From contig CAZGLY010000009.1 of assembly GCA_964526675.1 (NCBI GenBank), positions 1 to 64,000 on the forward strand: DNA of 64,000 nucleotides. Reading direction: 5' to 3'. The position numbers and the translations under genes are program-made. The DNA comes from CAZADA01 sp964526675 (GTDB taxonomy: Bacteria; Pseudomonadota; Alphaproteobacteria; Caulobacterales; Maricaulaceae). Positions 46,001 through 54,183 of this stretch are shown piece after piece (the stretch's first letter is position 1; each line of letters starts with the position of its first letter). The notes below the pieces were generated by a model. The model made no database searches. It saw only the letters and a program-made list of their open reading frames with translations, and was not told the DNA's origin.

Positions 46001-46619
46001 TCGTCGTGCGTTGCGTGTCCGGCGCGAAGGCGCGCACGCTCTCCAGCGTGTCGCCAAAGAAATCGAGGCGCACCGGCTCATCGCGTCCAGGCGGGAAGAC
46101 GTCCACCACGCCGCCGCGAATGGCGTAGTCCCCCGGCTCCGTGACCTGGCCGGCGCGGACATAGCCGTTTTCCGCGAGGTGGCGCTTGAGCGCGTCGAGA
46201 TCCACCATATCGCCGGGCTTGGCGGCGAACGCCGCGGCTTTAAGCGCCGCGCGCGGGGCGCAGCGTTGGAGCACGGCGCTGGCCGTGGCGATCACAAGGA
46301 CCGGCCGCGCCCCGTCGGCATCGGCCAACCGGCGCAGCGCGGCGGTGCGCTGCGCGGCGATGGCCGGCGACGGGCTCACCCGGTCATAGGGCTGGCAGTC
46401 CCATGCCGGCAGCCGCACGATCTCAAGACCCGGACCGAAAAACGCCGCCACCGCTGCGGCCGCGTCCGCGCGGCGATCATCCCGCGCGACAAAGAGCCCC
46501 CGGCCCCCGGCCTCCGCCAAAGCTTCGGCCATCACGAGAGCGTCAAAGCCCTCCGGCGCGCGCTCCAACACGAAGCGGCCCGGCTTGGTGATCAAACGCG
46601 TGCGCGTTAACGAATCCAT
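43095..46619 (-). CDS. mfd: Transcription-repair coupling factor
   Basis: A 1,174-aa protein that removes RNA polymerase stalled at lesions and recruits UvrA. Order: UvrB-like N-terminal module, RNA-polymerase-interaction domain (GDLVVHVDHGVGRYCGL, residue about 510), then RecG-like motor with Walker A GDVGFGKTEVALRA, DEEQHFGVRHKE, TATPIPRTLQM, ESGIDIPTANTL and QLRGRVGRSKTRAYAY. The TRCF C-terminal domain follows. ATG 46619 or 46631; no strong ribosome binding site decides. It ends 98 bases before gor on the same strand. Confidence 0.97.
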   Translation of the reverse strand: MDSLTRTRLITKPGRFVLERAPEGFDALVMAEALAEAGGRGLFVARDDRRADAAAAVAAFFGPGLEIVRLPAWDCQPYDRVSPSPAIAAQRTAALRRLADADGARPVLVIATASAVLQRCAPRAALKAAAFAAKPGDMVDLDALKRHLAENGYVRAGQVTEPGDYAIRGGVVDVFPPGRDEPVRLDFFGDTLESVRAFAPDTQRTTKQLKGLNLAPVSEALLTADAVTRFRRGYVAAFGAVTDSDPVYEAVSAGARAQGVEHWLSLFHERLETVFEYVGPQALVFLDHLAERAAAERQDLIADYFAARRDAVGAGSGEGAFDAPAYRALEPAALYLEPGEWADALAARRTRAFSAFADDARDEDRIDLGARPGREFSAERKSEGANVFEVAAGHMRALQSDGKRVVIACWTEGSSERTASVFADHGMEGIAPAADWPAVSTLAANTIARAVLPLERGFETDALAVISEQDVLGDRLTRQRRPRKAANFIAEAASLSPGDLVVHVDHGVGRYCGLRTLEVQSARQDCLELHYADDAKLFLPVENIELLSRYGSEDGAAVLDRLGGASWQHRKAKAKKRLRDMAAQLIAVAAKRAAGGAEPITAPSGLYEEFAARFPYAETDDQLHAIDDTLEDLASDKVMDRLICGDVGFGKTEVALRAAFVAAINGAQVAVISPTTLLSRQHVKTFTERFRGWPIKIAQLSRLVTGKEATAVKKGLAEGRVDVVIGTHALLSKTVSIKDLGLLIIDEEQHFGVRHKERLKELKVGVNVLTLTATPIPRTLQMSLAGIRDLSIIATPPVDRLAVRTYVAPFDPVTIREALLRERYRGGQSFVVCPRIKDLPDAEEFLKERAPELSYVVAHGQMAPTELEERVNAFYEGRYDVLLSTSIVESGIDIPTANTLVVYRADMFGLAQLYQLRGRVGRSKTRAYAYLTIPATWTITPAAEKRLKVLSSLDTLGAGFTLASHDLDLRGGGNLLGEEQSGHIKDVGVELFQSMLEEAIAAVREDPDAGEAKERWSPQINLGVTVLIPEEYVPDLDLRLGLYRRLSNLETQSEREGFAAELIDRFGPLPEEVANLMDVIALKALCRRVGAAKIDAGPKGAVVHFRDDAMDDPAPLVAMVARRPQHWRLRPDQTLFIAGDWPDPPARLRGLKRALGQLAEALAPGPKDAEAVDA

Positions 46620-46674
46620 GGCCGCGACCATAACGCTTCGGCCGCACGAGAGAAGCGGCTTGCGCGCGCGGCGC

Positions 46675-46968
46675 TCACCCGCCTTTGGAGACTCCCGACC
46701 AAAGGCCGTCTTTGAAGTGGGCGAGGCTCTGGATCTCCGCCATCACCGGGCCCTCAAGCTCCGGCGGCGTGGGCGCGCGGCCGATGAGGATCGGATACAA
46801 ATCCTGATCCGCCCAAGCGAGAATGCGCTCGAACTCGTCCAACTCCGCCGCGCCCAACGTCGCCAGTCGCGCGTCGGCGTATCCGCCCAGGACGAGATCC
46901 GCCTCTTTGAACCCGCGCCGCCACGCGCGCCATAACAGCCGCTTGCGCCGTTCCTCGCCGTCCTGCAT
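46675..46968 (-). CDS. sdhE: Succinate dehydrogenase assembly factor SdhE
   Basis: A 97-aa protein required for covalent FAD attachment to succinate dehydrogenase. The family signature R-G-x-x-E-x-D is visible in WRRGFKEADLVLGGYAD, followed by LDEFERILAWADQDLYPIL. ATG 46968 follows AGGAGC. A shadow extension of 51 residues upstream is rejected. It is divergent from recG and 55 bases before mfd on the same strand, a neighbourhood common in Alphaproteobacteria. Confidence 0.94.
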   Translation of the reverse strand: MQDGEERRKRLLWRAWRRGFKEADLVLGGYADARLATLGAAELDEFERILAWADQDLYPILIGRAPTPPELEGPVMAEIQSLAHFKDGLWSGVSKGG

Positions 46969-47057
46969 GCCTTTGCTCCTCACATGGATCGGACGCCCGC
47001 GCGCGATGCGCGACGGCGGGCCACGCCAGACCGCCCGTGTTGGGATACACCACACCG

Positions 47058-49145
47058 ATGCGTCCGGAGATTCTATTCCCGCTTTTCGCGGATCTGGCGA
47101 CCCTTCCCGGCGTGGGGCCAAAGACGGCCACGCTGTTGGCGAAGCTCGTCGACGGCGCGACCGTGCGCGACCTGCTCCTCCACGCGCCCACGGGCGGGAT
47201 CACGCGCATCCCGTCACCCACGATCGCCGATGCCGAAGACGGCGCGATCGTGACGGTGCCGATCACGGTAGAGGCGCATCAACCGCCGGCGAACCCGCGG
47301 CGCCCCTACCGGGTGCGCGCCGCCGCGGCGGACGCCTTCTTGACCCTCGCGTGGTTCCATGGCCGGCGCGATTATCTCGAGCGGCTGCTGCCGGAGGGCG
47401 CGGACCGTTTGGTGAGCGGGCGCATCGAGCGGTTTGGCGCGGAGATCCAAATGCTCCACCCGGATCACGTCGTCCCCCCTGGTCAAGCGGACGAGATCCC
47501 GGCTTTCGAGCCCACGTATCCACTGACCGCGGGCGTCACCGGCAAAACGTTGCGCAAGGCGATCGCCGCGGCCCTCGACACGCTGCCCACGCTGCCGGAC
47601 TGGCTCGATCCGGCGTTGAAGAGCCGCGAAGCCTGGCCGGACTGGCGTGAGGCCTTTCACACCCTGCACCGTCCGACCGGACCGGACGACCTTAAAGGCG
47701 ACGCGCCGGCGCGCGCGCGTCTGGCGTATGACGAATTGCTGTCGGACCAGCTGACGCTGGCGCTTGTCCGCAACCGCCGCCGCGCCACGCCGGGCCGTCC
47801 GCTCACGGGCGACAACGCCAAGGTGAAGCGCCTGCTGGCGTCCGCGCCCTACGAGCCGACGGGGGCGCAGAAACGCGCCGCGCGCGAGATCTATGACGAC
47901 ATGGCCGCGCCCAGCCGGATGGGTCGGCTGCTTCAGGGGGATGTGGGCGCCGGCAAGACCTTCGTGGCGGCGCTCGCCATCGCCAAGGCGGCGGAGGCCG
48001 GCGCACAAACCGCGCTGATGGCCCCCACGGAGATTCTCGCGCGGCAGCATGTGGGCAATCTCGCGCCCCTGCTGGAGGCGGCGGGCGTGCGCGTGGCGGG
48101 GCTGACCGCGCGCGACAAGGGCGCCGGGCGACGCGCGGTCTTGGCGGATCTCGCGACGGGCGCCATCGGGTGTCTCGCCGGCACGCACGCGCTCTTCCAG
48201 GACGATGTGATCTATGCGGATCTGGGATTGGTGATCATCGACGAACAGCACCGCTTCGGCGTCTCCGACCGGGCGAAGCTGACGGCGAAGGGCCGCACGC
48301 CGGATGTCCTCGCGATGACCGCGACGCCGATCCCGCGCACCGTGACCCTGGCGGCGTATGGGGATCTCGACGTCTCACGTTTGGACGAGAAGCCGCCGGG
48401 CCGCACGCCCGTGGACACGCGCGCCACGCCAACGGATCGGTTGGACGAGCTGATGGACGCCCTCGGGCGGGCGATCGATCGCGGCGAGCGCGCCTATTGG
48501 GTCTGCCCCTTAGTGGAGGAGTCCGATGTGTCGGACCTGGCCGCCGCGGAGGAGCGCTGGCGGCAGCTGGCCGGGCTGTTCGGCGAGGCGCGCGTGGGGT
48601 TGCTGCATGGCAAGCTGAGCGCCAAGGAGAAAGACGCCCGCGCCGCCGCCTTTATGGAGGGGGCGTTGTCGGTTCTGGTCGCCACGACGGTGGTGGAGGT
48701 TGGCGTCGACGCCCCGGACGCAACGATCATGATCATCGAACACGCGGAGCGGTTCGGGCTGGCGCAACTGCATCAGCTGCGTGGGCGGGTCGGGCGCGGC
48801 GCCAAAGCGTCGACGTGCATCCTGCTCTACCGTCCGCCGTTGAACGACACGGCGCGCGCGCGCCTCGACATCATGCGCCACACCGACGATGGGTTCGTCA
48901 TCGCCGAAGAGGACTGGCGCCTGCGCGGACCGGGAGACGTGCTGGGCACCCGTCAGTCGGGAGAGGTGGCGTACCGGCTTGCGGACTTGGCGGCTCACGG
49001 CGATTTGCTGGAGACCGCCGCGAAAGACGCCCAGGCGGTCATCGCCCGCGACGGCGTCTTGGAGACGCCGCGCGGCCAGGCGCTGAGGCTGTTGCTGCAC
49101 CTGTTCGACCGCGACCGCGCCGTGGCGCTCCTACGCGGCGGTTGA
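47058..49145 (+). CDS. recG: ATP-dependent DNA helicase RecG
   Basis: Remodels stalled forks and branched DNA. The N-terminal wedge domain (TLPGVGPKTATLLAKL) precedes the motor: Walker A QGDVGAGKTFVAALA, DEQHRFGVSDR, TATPIPRTVTL, then VEVGVDAPDATIMII and QLRGRVGRGAKAS, ending RGPGDVLGTRQSG. Length is 695 aa from ATG 47058; the longer frame adds only MLGYTTP. It is divergent from sdhE, which is 89 bases away, and is the first gene after that divergent promoter region. Confidence 0.97.
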   Translation: MRPEILFPLFADLATLPGVGPKTATLLAKLVDGATVRDLLLHAPTGGITRIPSPTIADAEDGAIVTVPITVEAHQPPANPRRPYRVRAAAADAFLTLAWFHGRRDYLERLLPEGADRLVSGRIERFGAEIQMLHPDHVVPPGQADEIPAFEPTYPLTAGVTGKTLRKAIAAALDTLPTLPDWLDPALKSREAWPDWREAFHTLHRPTGPDDLKGDAPARARLAYDELLSDQLTLALVRNRRRATPGRPLTGDNAKVKRLLASAPYEPTGAQKRAAREIYDDMAAPSRMGRLLQGDVGAGKTFVAALAIAKAAEAGAQTALMAPTEILARQHVGNLAPLLEAAGVRVAGLTARDKGAGRRAVLADLATGAIGCLAGTHALFQDDVIYADLGLVIIDEQHRFGVSDRAKLTAKGRTPDVLAMTATPIPRTVTLAAYGDLDVSRLDEKPPGRTPVDTRATPTDRLDELMDALGRAIDRGERAYWVCPLVEESDVSDLAAAEERWRQLAGLFGEARVGLLHGKLSAKEKDARAAAFMEGALSVLVATTVVEVGVDAPDATIMIIEHAERFGLAQLHQLRGRVGRGAKASTCILLYRPPLNDTARARLDIMRHTDDGFVIAEEDWRLRGPGDVLGTRQSGEVAYRLADLAAHGDLLETAAKDAQAVIARDGVLETPRGQALRLLLHLFDRDRAVALLRGG

Positions 49146-49170
49146 GCCGCAAAGCGCGCCGCCCGGCGCT

Positions 49171-50052
49171 CTAGGACTGGCCGTGAGGCGCGGGCCTGGG
49201 GCTGTCGGCGTCCGGGCCGTCATTGGCCGGCGAGGCCTCCGTTGGCGCGTCGGTCGAAGACGCGGCCGGCGCGGTCGGGCTGGAGTCGGGATCGCCGGTG
49301 GGCACCGTCTCCGCGCCCGATTCCGCGCGGGCCTTCACCTCCTCGGCGAGGACGTCGACGGTGGATTTCTTGTCGTTGCCGTTGGGCTTGTGGGTGACGA
49401 TGCCGAAGGAGATGATCGCGCGCGCGCCGTCCTCGACAGACATGTCCAAGATCTGGAGCTTCGACCGGGGCACATAGAGCAAGAAACCGGACGTCGGGTT
49501 TGGCGTGGTTGGAATGAACACCGCCACACTGTCGGCCTCGCCGGAGGCTGCGGTCATCCGTTGAGCAATCTCACCTTGAGCCGAGGCCGTGACAAAACAC
49601 AGCGCCCAACTGCCCTCTTTCGGATACTCGACCAACGCAACTTCTTTGAAGGCTTCGCCTTGATCGCGAAACACGGTCTCAAGGATTTGTTTAATGGGGC
49701 CATAGATCGAGCGCACAAACGGCAGCCGATCCACAATCGACTCGCCAAGCCCGATAAAGAACCGGCCGATGATGTTGCGCGCCAACACGCCCAAAAAGGT
49801 CAGGCCGATAACCGCGATCAGGACCCCAATGCCGGGGATCGTGAAGGGCCCGTCAATCGCGTCGTACCAATCCGCGATCGGCAAGCCGGTCCAATTGCTG
49901 ATCTGCTCGATCAAGCCGCCGACGCTGCGATCGACGAAGGTCACCAACGTGTAGACCAGCCACGCGGTGGCCGCGATCGGCGTGATCACCACCACGCCGG
50001 CGAAGAAGTTGTTGCGCAACCAGCGCCCAAAACCCGGTTTGTGCTTAGCCAT
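49171..50052 (-). CDS. DUF502-family membrane protein
   Basis: A 293-aa protein. Helices lie near residues 12-35 (FFAGVVVITPIAATAWLVYTLV) and 66-90 (FTIPGIGVLIAVIGLTFLGVLA), followed by the diagnostic GRFFIGLGESIVDRLPFVRSIYGPIKQILET. A soluble domain follows (ISFGIVTHKP), then a Ser/Pro/Ala/Asp-rich tail (residues about 235-293). Function of DUF502 in bacteria is unsettled. ATG 50052 gives MAKHKPGFGRWLRNNF. It converges with recG; divergent from the DUF3089 gene. Confidence 0.9.
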   Translation of the reverse strand: MAKHKPGFGRWLRNNFFAGVVVITPIAATAWLVYTLVTFVDRSVGGLIEQISNWTGLPIADWYDAIDGPFTIPGIGVLIAVIGLTFLGVLARNIIGRFFIGLGESIVDRLPFVRSIYGPIKQILETVFRDQGEAFKEVALVEYPKEGSWALCFVTASAQGEIAQRMTAASGEADSVAVFIPTTPNPTSGFLLYVPRSKLQILDMSVEDGARAIISFGIVTHKPNGNDKKSTVDVLAEEVKARAESGAETVPTGDPDSSPTAPAASSTDAPTEASPANDGPDADSPRPAPHGQS

Positions 50053-50198
50053 CAAGAACACATTGGTTAGGCGCGGAAAAAAACGCGCTCTGACGCCGCC
50101 CCCTTGCACGTCGAAGGTTAATTCACACAGTTTGTGTGACAGGTTCAAGCGCGGCGGCGGCGACGCCCCGGTTTTAACGACAGAAGAGCGACTGTTTG

Positions 50199-51371
50199 GT
50201 GAAGACCCAACATGTCATGCGGCGCGCGGCGATCGCCTCCCTCGGCGGCGGCGCCGCGTTGATGCTCATCATCGCTGTGAGCTTCCAAGACAATCTCTTT
50301 CGCTATTGGCACAACCCGCGTGAGCCGTTCCAGACCGCCGCGCCGCCGGCCGCGCCCAATTATGCGCAGGCGGACGCGTGGGCGGTCCGTCCCTCGAAAG
50401 CGACGCCTGACGCCGACCCACCGGACGGCGCGGCCCCGACGCCGGCGGTCTTCTTCGTCCATCCCAGCACGTTCTGGGGCGTTTCGGCCTGGAACGCGCC
50501 GTTGGACCAACCGCACGCCGTGCGGCGGCTCGATCATTGGGCGCTGCCCACATTCGCCGGCCCGTTCTTGGAGGTCGCGCCCGTGTGGGCGCCGCGGTAT
50601 CGGCAAGCCTCGCTCTATTCGTTTTTGACCCACCATTATGACGCGCGCCGCGCCCGCGCGCTGGCGTATGAAGACGTGGCGCAGGCGTTCAGGGCGTTCT
50701 TGGCGGCGATCCCCAAGGACCAGCCCATTGTCATCGCCGGCGTGGAACAAGGCGGGCTGCACGCGCTGGGACTGCTGCAGCACAGGGCGCGCTCGCGCGC
50801 GGTGCGGCGCCGCTTGGTCGCCGCTTATGTGATTGAGCAGGCCACGCCGCTGGACCTCTTCAACGGCCCGATCGCGCCCATCGCGCCGTGCGCGGAGCCG
50901 GACGCGGTCGGTTGCGTCGTGGCGTGGGGCGCCGAACGCGAAGAGGATCCGCGCGAAATCCGTCGGTTCCGCCGCCGCTCCATGGCGTGGGACGCCGATG
51001 GGCGGCTTGAAGCGACGGCCGATCGCGCGCTCTTGTGCGTCAACCCCGTGCTCGGCGCGGCGACGGAAGACTTCGTGTCGCGCCGCAACCACCGCGGCGC
51101 CGTCAACGCCTCCGGGTTTTCGCTTGAGGCCCTGGCGCGCCACGCCGCCCCGCCGGCGGCCGCCGCCCAAACCAGCGCCCAGTGCCGCGACGGCGTGCTG
51201 TTGGTGGACGAACCGCGCGCGCCCACGCTGCGTGAGCGGTGGCGTTGGGGGGGACGCTTTAAGCCGCCGAGCACCAACCTCTTCTACGCCGACATCAAAG
51301 CGGACGTGGCCCGCCGCATGGCGGCGTTCGCCGCCGCGCGCGAGGCTGAACGCGCCTCCGAGGCTCCCTAG
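50199..51371 (+). CDS. DUF3089 alpha/beta-hydrolase-like protein, nucleophile missing
   Basis: A 390-aa protein with an N-terminal membrane anchor (GGGAALMLIIAVSFQ) and the DUF3089 core (FFVHPSTFWGVSAWNAPLD; PRYRQASLYSFL). The nucleophile elbow, usually G-H-S-Q-G, reads AGVEQGGLHALGLL: glutamate (GAA) takes the serine position. Classical serine hydrolase activity is therefore unlikely. GTG 50199, TTG 50196 or ATG 50217 may be the start. It converges with hldE (22 bases). Without its nucleophile it may be a binding or structural protein. Confidence 0.85.
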   Translation: MKTQHVMRRAAIASLGGGAALMLIIAVSFQDNLFRYWHNPREPFQTAAPPAAPNYAQADAWAVRPSKATPDADPPDGAAPTPAVFFVHPSTFWGVSAWNAPLDQPHAVRRLDHWALPTFAGPFLEVAPVWAPRYRQASLYSFLTHHYDARRARALAYEDVAQAFRAFLAAIPKDQPIVIAGVEQGGLHALGLLQHRARSRAVRRRLVAAYVIEQATPLDLFNGPIAPIAPCAEPDAVGCVVAWGAEREEDPREIRRFRRRSMAWDADGRLEATADRALLCVNPVLGAATEDFVSRRNHRGAVNASGFSLEALARHAAPPAAAAQTSAQCRDGVLLVDEPRAPTLRERWRWGGRFKPPSTNLFYADIKADVARRMAAFAAAREAERASEAP

Positions 51372-51393
51372 ACGATGGACTGAGCGGCCGCGC

Positions 51394-52854
51394 TCAACGC
51401 GACAAACGCTCGATGATGGCGCTGGTCGAGCGCTCCGGCGTCAGCGGCGCCAGCACCAGCTCCGCGCCCAGCGCCCGCGCGGTCTCCGCCTCGGGCACTT
51501 GGTCCGGCGTTCCGTAGTCGCCGCCTTTGACGTAGACGTCCGGCCGCACCGCCTCCAACAGCGCCGTGGCGGTGTCGTCCCCGAAAATCACCACGAGATC
51601 CACGGCGCTCAACGCCGAGACCAACCAGGCGCGATCCGTTTGCGGCGTGACCGGGCGCCCTTCGCCCTTCAGCCGTCGCACGGAGGCGTCGTCATTGATC
51701 CCCACCACCAACCGATCGCACAGCGACCGCGCGCGGTTGAGCATCGCGACATGGCCCGCGTGCAGCAAATCAAAGCAACCGTTGGTGACGCCGATGCGCG
51801 CCCCCTCCGCGCGCCAGCGGGCCACTTCGTCGCTCGCTCCAGGCACGTCGGTGATCGGCGCGCCCGCGATCGCGCGGCCATAGGCGTCCGCGATCAACTC
51901 CTGGGCGGTGACGCTGGCCGTGCCCATCTTGGTCACCGTGATGCCCGCCGCGCGGTTGGAGACGTTGATCGCCTGGCGCAAGGGCGCGCCGGCCGCGACC
52001 GCCAGAGCCAACGCCGCCATCGCGGTGTCGCCAGCGCCGGAAATGTCATACACGTCCCGCGGCGTGGCGCTGAAAAACGACGGCTCATGGCCGCGCCGCA
52101 AGAGCGCCATCCCCTTTGCGCCGCGCGTCGCCAGCACGACTTCGAGGTTTTGCGTGCGATCCATGACGGTGTTCATCGCCGCTGCGACCTCGGCATCCGT
52201 GTCGCACGGCGCGCCCACTTCCGCCTGCAGGTCGTGCACATTGGGCTTCAGCAGATACACGCCGTCATAACGGGCGAAATCCTCCCCCCGGGGCGAGGCG
52301 ATCACAGGCTTCACAGCCTTCGCCGCCATATCGATCACCCCGCGGATGACCCGCGGCGTCATGACGCCGCGACCATAATCCGACAGCACCACCACGTCGC
52401 AGTCGCCGACCGCGCTGGCCATGGCCGCCAGCACCTGCTCCTCCGCCTCGGCCCCAATGGACGTGTCAGGATCCCGATCGACACAGAGCACTTGCTGCGC
52501 GTCCGCGATGTAGCGCGTTTTGACCGGCGTCGCGCGGCCGCGCGCGGTGATCAGCTCCACGTCGTCAAGCGCGCCCTCGGCCAGGAGGCTCGACACCCCA
52601 TGCCCCTCGGCGTCATCGCCGACAACGGCCAACAGGATCGCGCGACCGCCAAGGGCCGTGACGTTGCGCGCGACATTGCCGCACGCGCCGAGCTTCAGCT
52701 CGTCATGGCGCTGCTTGATGACCGCCACCGGCGCTTCGCGGGAGATCCGCGCGGCCTGGCCGTAGACGAAACGGTCGAGAATGAGATCGCCCACGCACAA
52801 CACGCGCTTGCCGGCGATCTGGGCGGTGAGTTCTTCAAGAACGGCTGCGGTCAT
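51394..52854 (-). CDS. hldE: Bifunctional heptose-7-phosphate kinase / heptose-1-phosphate adenylyltransferase HldE
   Basis: Makes ADP-heptose for the LPS inner core. The N-terminal PfkB-like kinase shows GDLILDRFVYGQ, GACGNVARNVTALGG and DISGAGDTAMAALAL. The C-terminal cytidylyltransferase-fold domain shows RIGVTNGCFDLLHAGHVAML. At 486 aa both domains are complete. Its start overlaps the stop of the preceding small membrane gene by four bases (ATGA), so it is the third gene of kdsA-small membrane protein-hldE. Confidence 0.96.
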   Translation of the reverse strand: MTAAVLEELTAQIAGKRVLCVGDLILDRFVYGQAARISREAPVAVIKQRHDELKLGACGNVARNVTALGGRAILLAVVGDDAEGHGVSSLLAEGALDDVELITARGRATPVKTRYIADAQQVLCVDRDPDTSIGAEAEEQVLAAMASAVGDCDVVVLSDYGRGVMTPRVIRGVIDMAAKAVKPVIASPRGEDFARYDGVYLLKPNVHDLQAEVGAPCDTDAEVAAAMNTVMDRTQNLEVVLATRGAKGMALLRRGHEPSFFSATPRDVYDISGAGDTAMAALALAVAAGAPLRQAINVSNRAAGITVTKMGTASVTAQELIADAYGRAIAGAPITDVPGASDEVARWRAEGARIGVTNGCFDLLHAGHVAMLNRARSLCDRLVVGINDDASVRRLKGEGRPVTPQTDRAWLVSALSAVDLVVIFGDDTATALLEAVRPDVYVKGGDYGTPDQVPEAETARALGAELVLAPLTPERSTSAIIERLSR

Positions 52855-53060
52855 GCGCCATCGGTATCCGGCTTATCGTCCTCGGACGCAAGACGCCACA
52901 CGATCACGCCGCTCACCAAAACCGCGACCAGGACGACCATCACGAAGGCGAGCGCGAAAGCCAAAGGCCAACCGCTCGCGACACCGAAGACGACCGCGCC
53001 GATCGCGACCGACACCAACACGGCGTTCCAGATGACCACAGCTTTGCGTGCCGGGTTCAT
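52851..53060 (-). CDS. Small two-helix membrane protein in LPS operon
   Basis: Not recognised as a named family. The 69-aa product (ATG 53060, after GAGGGACGGGG; ATG 53081 would add seven residues) has two hydrophobic helices, VVIWNAVLVSVAIGAVVFG and FALAFVMVVLVAVLVSGVIVW, and an acidic tail (SEDDKPDTDG). It is sandwiched between kdsA (29 bases) and hldE (4-base overlap), so it is made with the LPS core enzymes and may assist that pathway at the membrane. Confidence 0.7.
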   Translation of the reverse strand: MNPARKAVVIWNAVLVSVAIGAVVFGVASGWPLAFALAFVMVVLVAVLVSGVIVWRLASEDDKPDTDGA

Positions 53061-53089
53061 GCCCCGTCCCTCGTGCGTCATGGCCCGCG

Positions 53090-53974
53090 TCAGGGCTGCG
53101 TCCGTGATTTCGCAAGCGCGTCAAACGCCATCAAGGTCGAGACCAGCGCCTCAAACTCATGCAAGGGGATCATGTTCGGCCCGTCCGAAGGCGCGTTGTC
53201 GGGATCCGGATGGGTCTCCATGAAGATCCCCGCGACGCCGATCGCGGCCGCCGCGCGCGCCAGCGGCGCCACGAATTCGCGCTGGCCGCCGGAGACGCCG
53301 CCGCGGCCCCCCGGCTGCTGCACGGAATGGGTGGCGTCAAAGATCACCGGCGCGCCGAAGTCCGCCATGATGGGCAGGGACCGGAAGTCCGTCACGAGGG
53401 TGTTGTAGCCGAAGCTCGCCCCGCGCTCGCAGACCATGACGTTGGGGTTGCCCGCGCCGACAATCTTGTCGACGACGTTTTTCATGTCCCACGGCGCCAG
53501 GAACTGGCCTTTTTTGACGTTGATCGCCGCGCCGGTTGCGGCCGCCGCGACCAGGAGATCCGTCTGCCGGCACAAAAACGCCGGGATCTGCAGCACATCC
53601 ACCACCTCAGCCACCGGCGCGCACTGCTCCGGCAGATGGATGTCCGTGATCACGGGCAAGCCCACGCTCTCACGGATTTCCGCAAACACCGGCAACGCCG
53701 CGTCGAGCCCGACGCCGCGGGCGCTTGTCGCGCTGGTGCGGTTGGCTTTGTCGAAGGAGGTTTTGTAGACCAACCCCACGCCGAGCCGCTCCGCAATCTC
53801 CTTCAGGGCGTGCGCCGTCTCCAGCGCGTGCGCGCGGCTTTCCATCGCGCATGGCCCCGCGATAAGCGCCAACGGCGCATCCTGGCCAAACCGCGCCGGC
53901 CGGGCGAGGTCGGCGCCGACCTCAATGACGGCGCGGGGACGGTCGAGGGCCGGCGGATCAAGCGTGAGGGTCAA
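53090..53974 (-). CDS. kdsA: 3-deoxy-8-phosphooctulonate synthase
   Basis: Condenses PEP and arabinose 5-phosphate to KDO 8-phosphate for LPS. Motifs: LIAGPCAMESRAHAL, YKTSFDKANRTS, VDVLQIPAFLCRQTDLL, VKKGQFLAPWDMKNVV and DATHSVQQPGG. At 294 aa it is of normal length. The start codon is TTG at 53974 with AGGAG seven bases upstream; no in-frame ATG exists nearby that preserves the N terminus. First gene of the LPS operon that continues with the small membrane protein and hldE. Confidence 0.96.
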   Translation of the reverse strand: MTLTLDPPALDRPRAVIEVGADLARPARFGQDAPLALIAGPCAMESRAHALETAHALKEIAERLGVGLVYKTSFDKANRTSATSARGVGLDAALPVFAEIRESVGLPVITDIHLPEQCAPVAEVVDVLQIPAFLCRQTDLLVAAAATGAAINVKKGQFLAPWDMKNVVDKIVGAGNPNVMVCERGASFGYNTLVTDFRSLPIMADFGAPVIFDATHSVQQPGGRGGVSGGQREFVAPLARAAAAIGVAGIFMETHPDPDNAPSDGPNMIPLHEFEALVSTLMAFDALAKSRTQP

Positions 53975-54123
53975 GGAGCGCTCCTGGGTTTGAGGACATG
54001 AGGACTGTTTTAATGCCGCGCGATCGCAAACGAAAGACGCGCCGCGTCGCCAGCCGCGGCGCCTCAGAGCACCCGCGAAGTGGACCTTTCAGCGCAGATC
54101 GGCCTTGATGACAGCGCGGATGC

Positions 54124-54150
54124 TGATCCGCAGGCGGTCGCGGCGCGTAA
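54124..54150 (+). promoter_or_regulatory. Putative ECF11 (RpoE-ChrR) promoter before phr
   Basis: TGATCC (54124-54129), 16 bases, then CGTA (54146-54149): TGATCC-N16-CGTA. This matches the -35/-10 spacing known for sigma-E of Rhodobacter sphaeroides (TGATCC, 18 bases, TA-type -10). The start codon of phr is 34 bases downstream. Confidence 0.65.
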
Positions 54151-54183
54151 CCGGGCGGTGGATGCGATGACGAAAGAGTGTGC

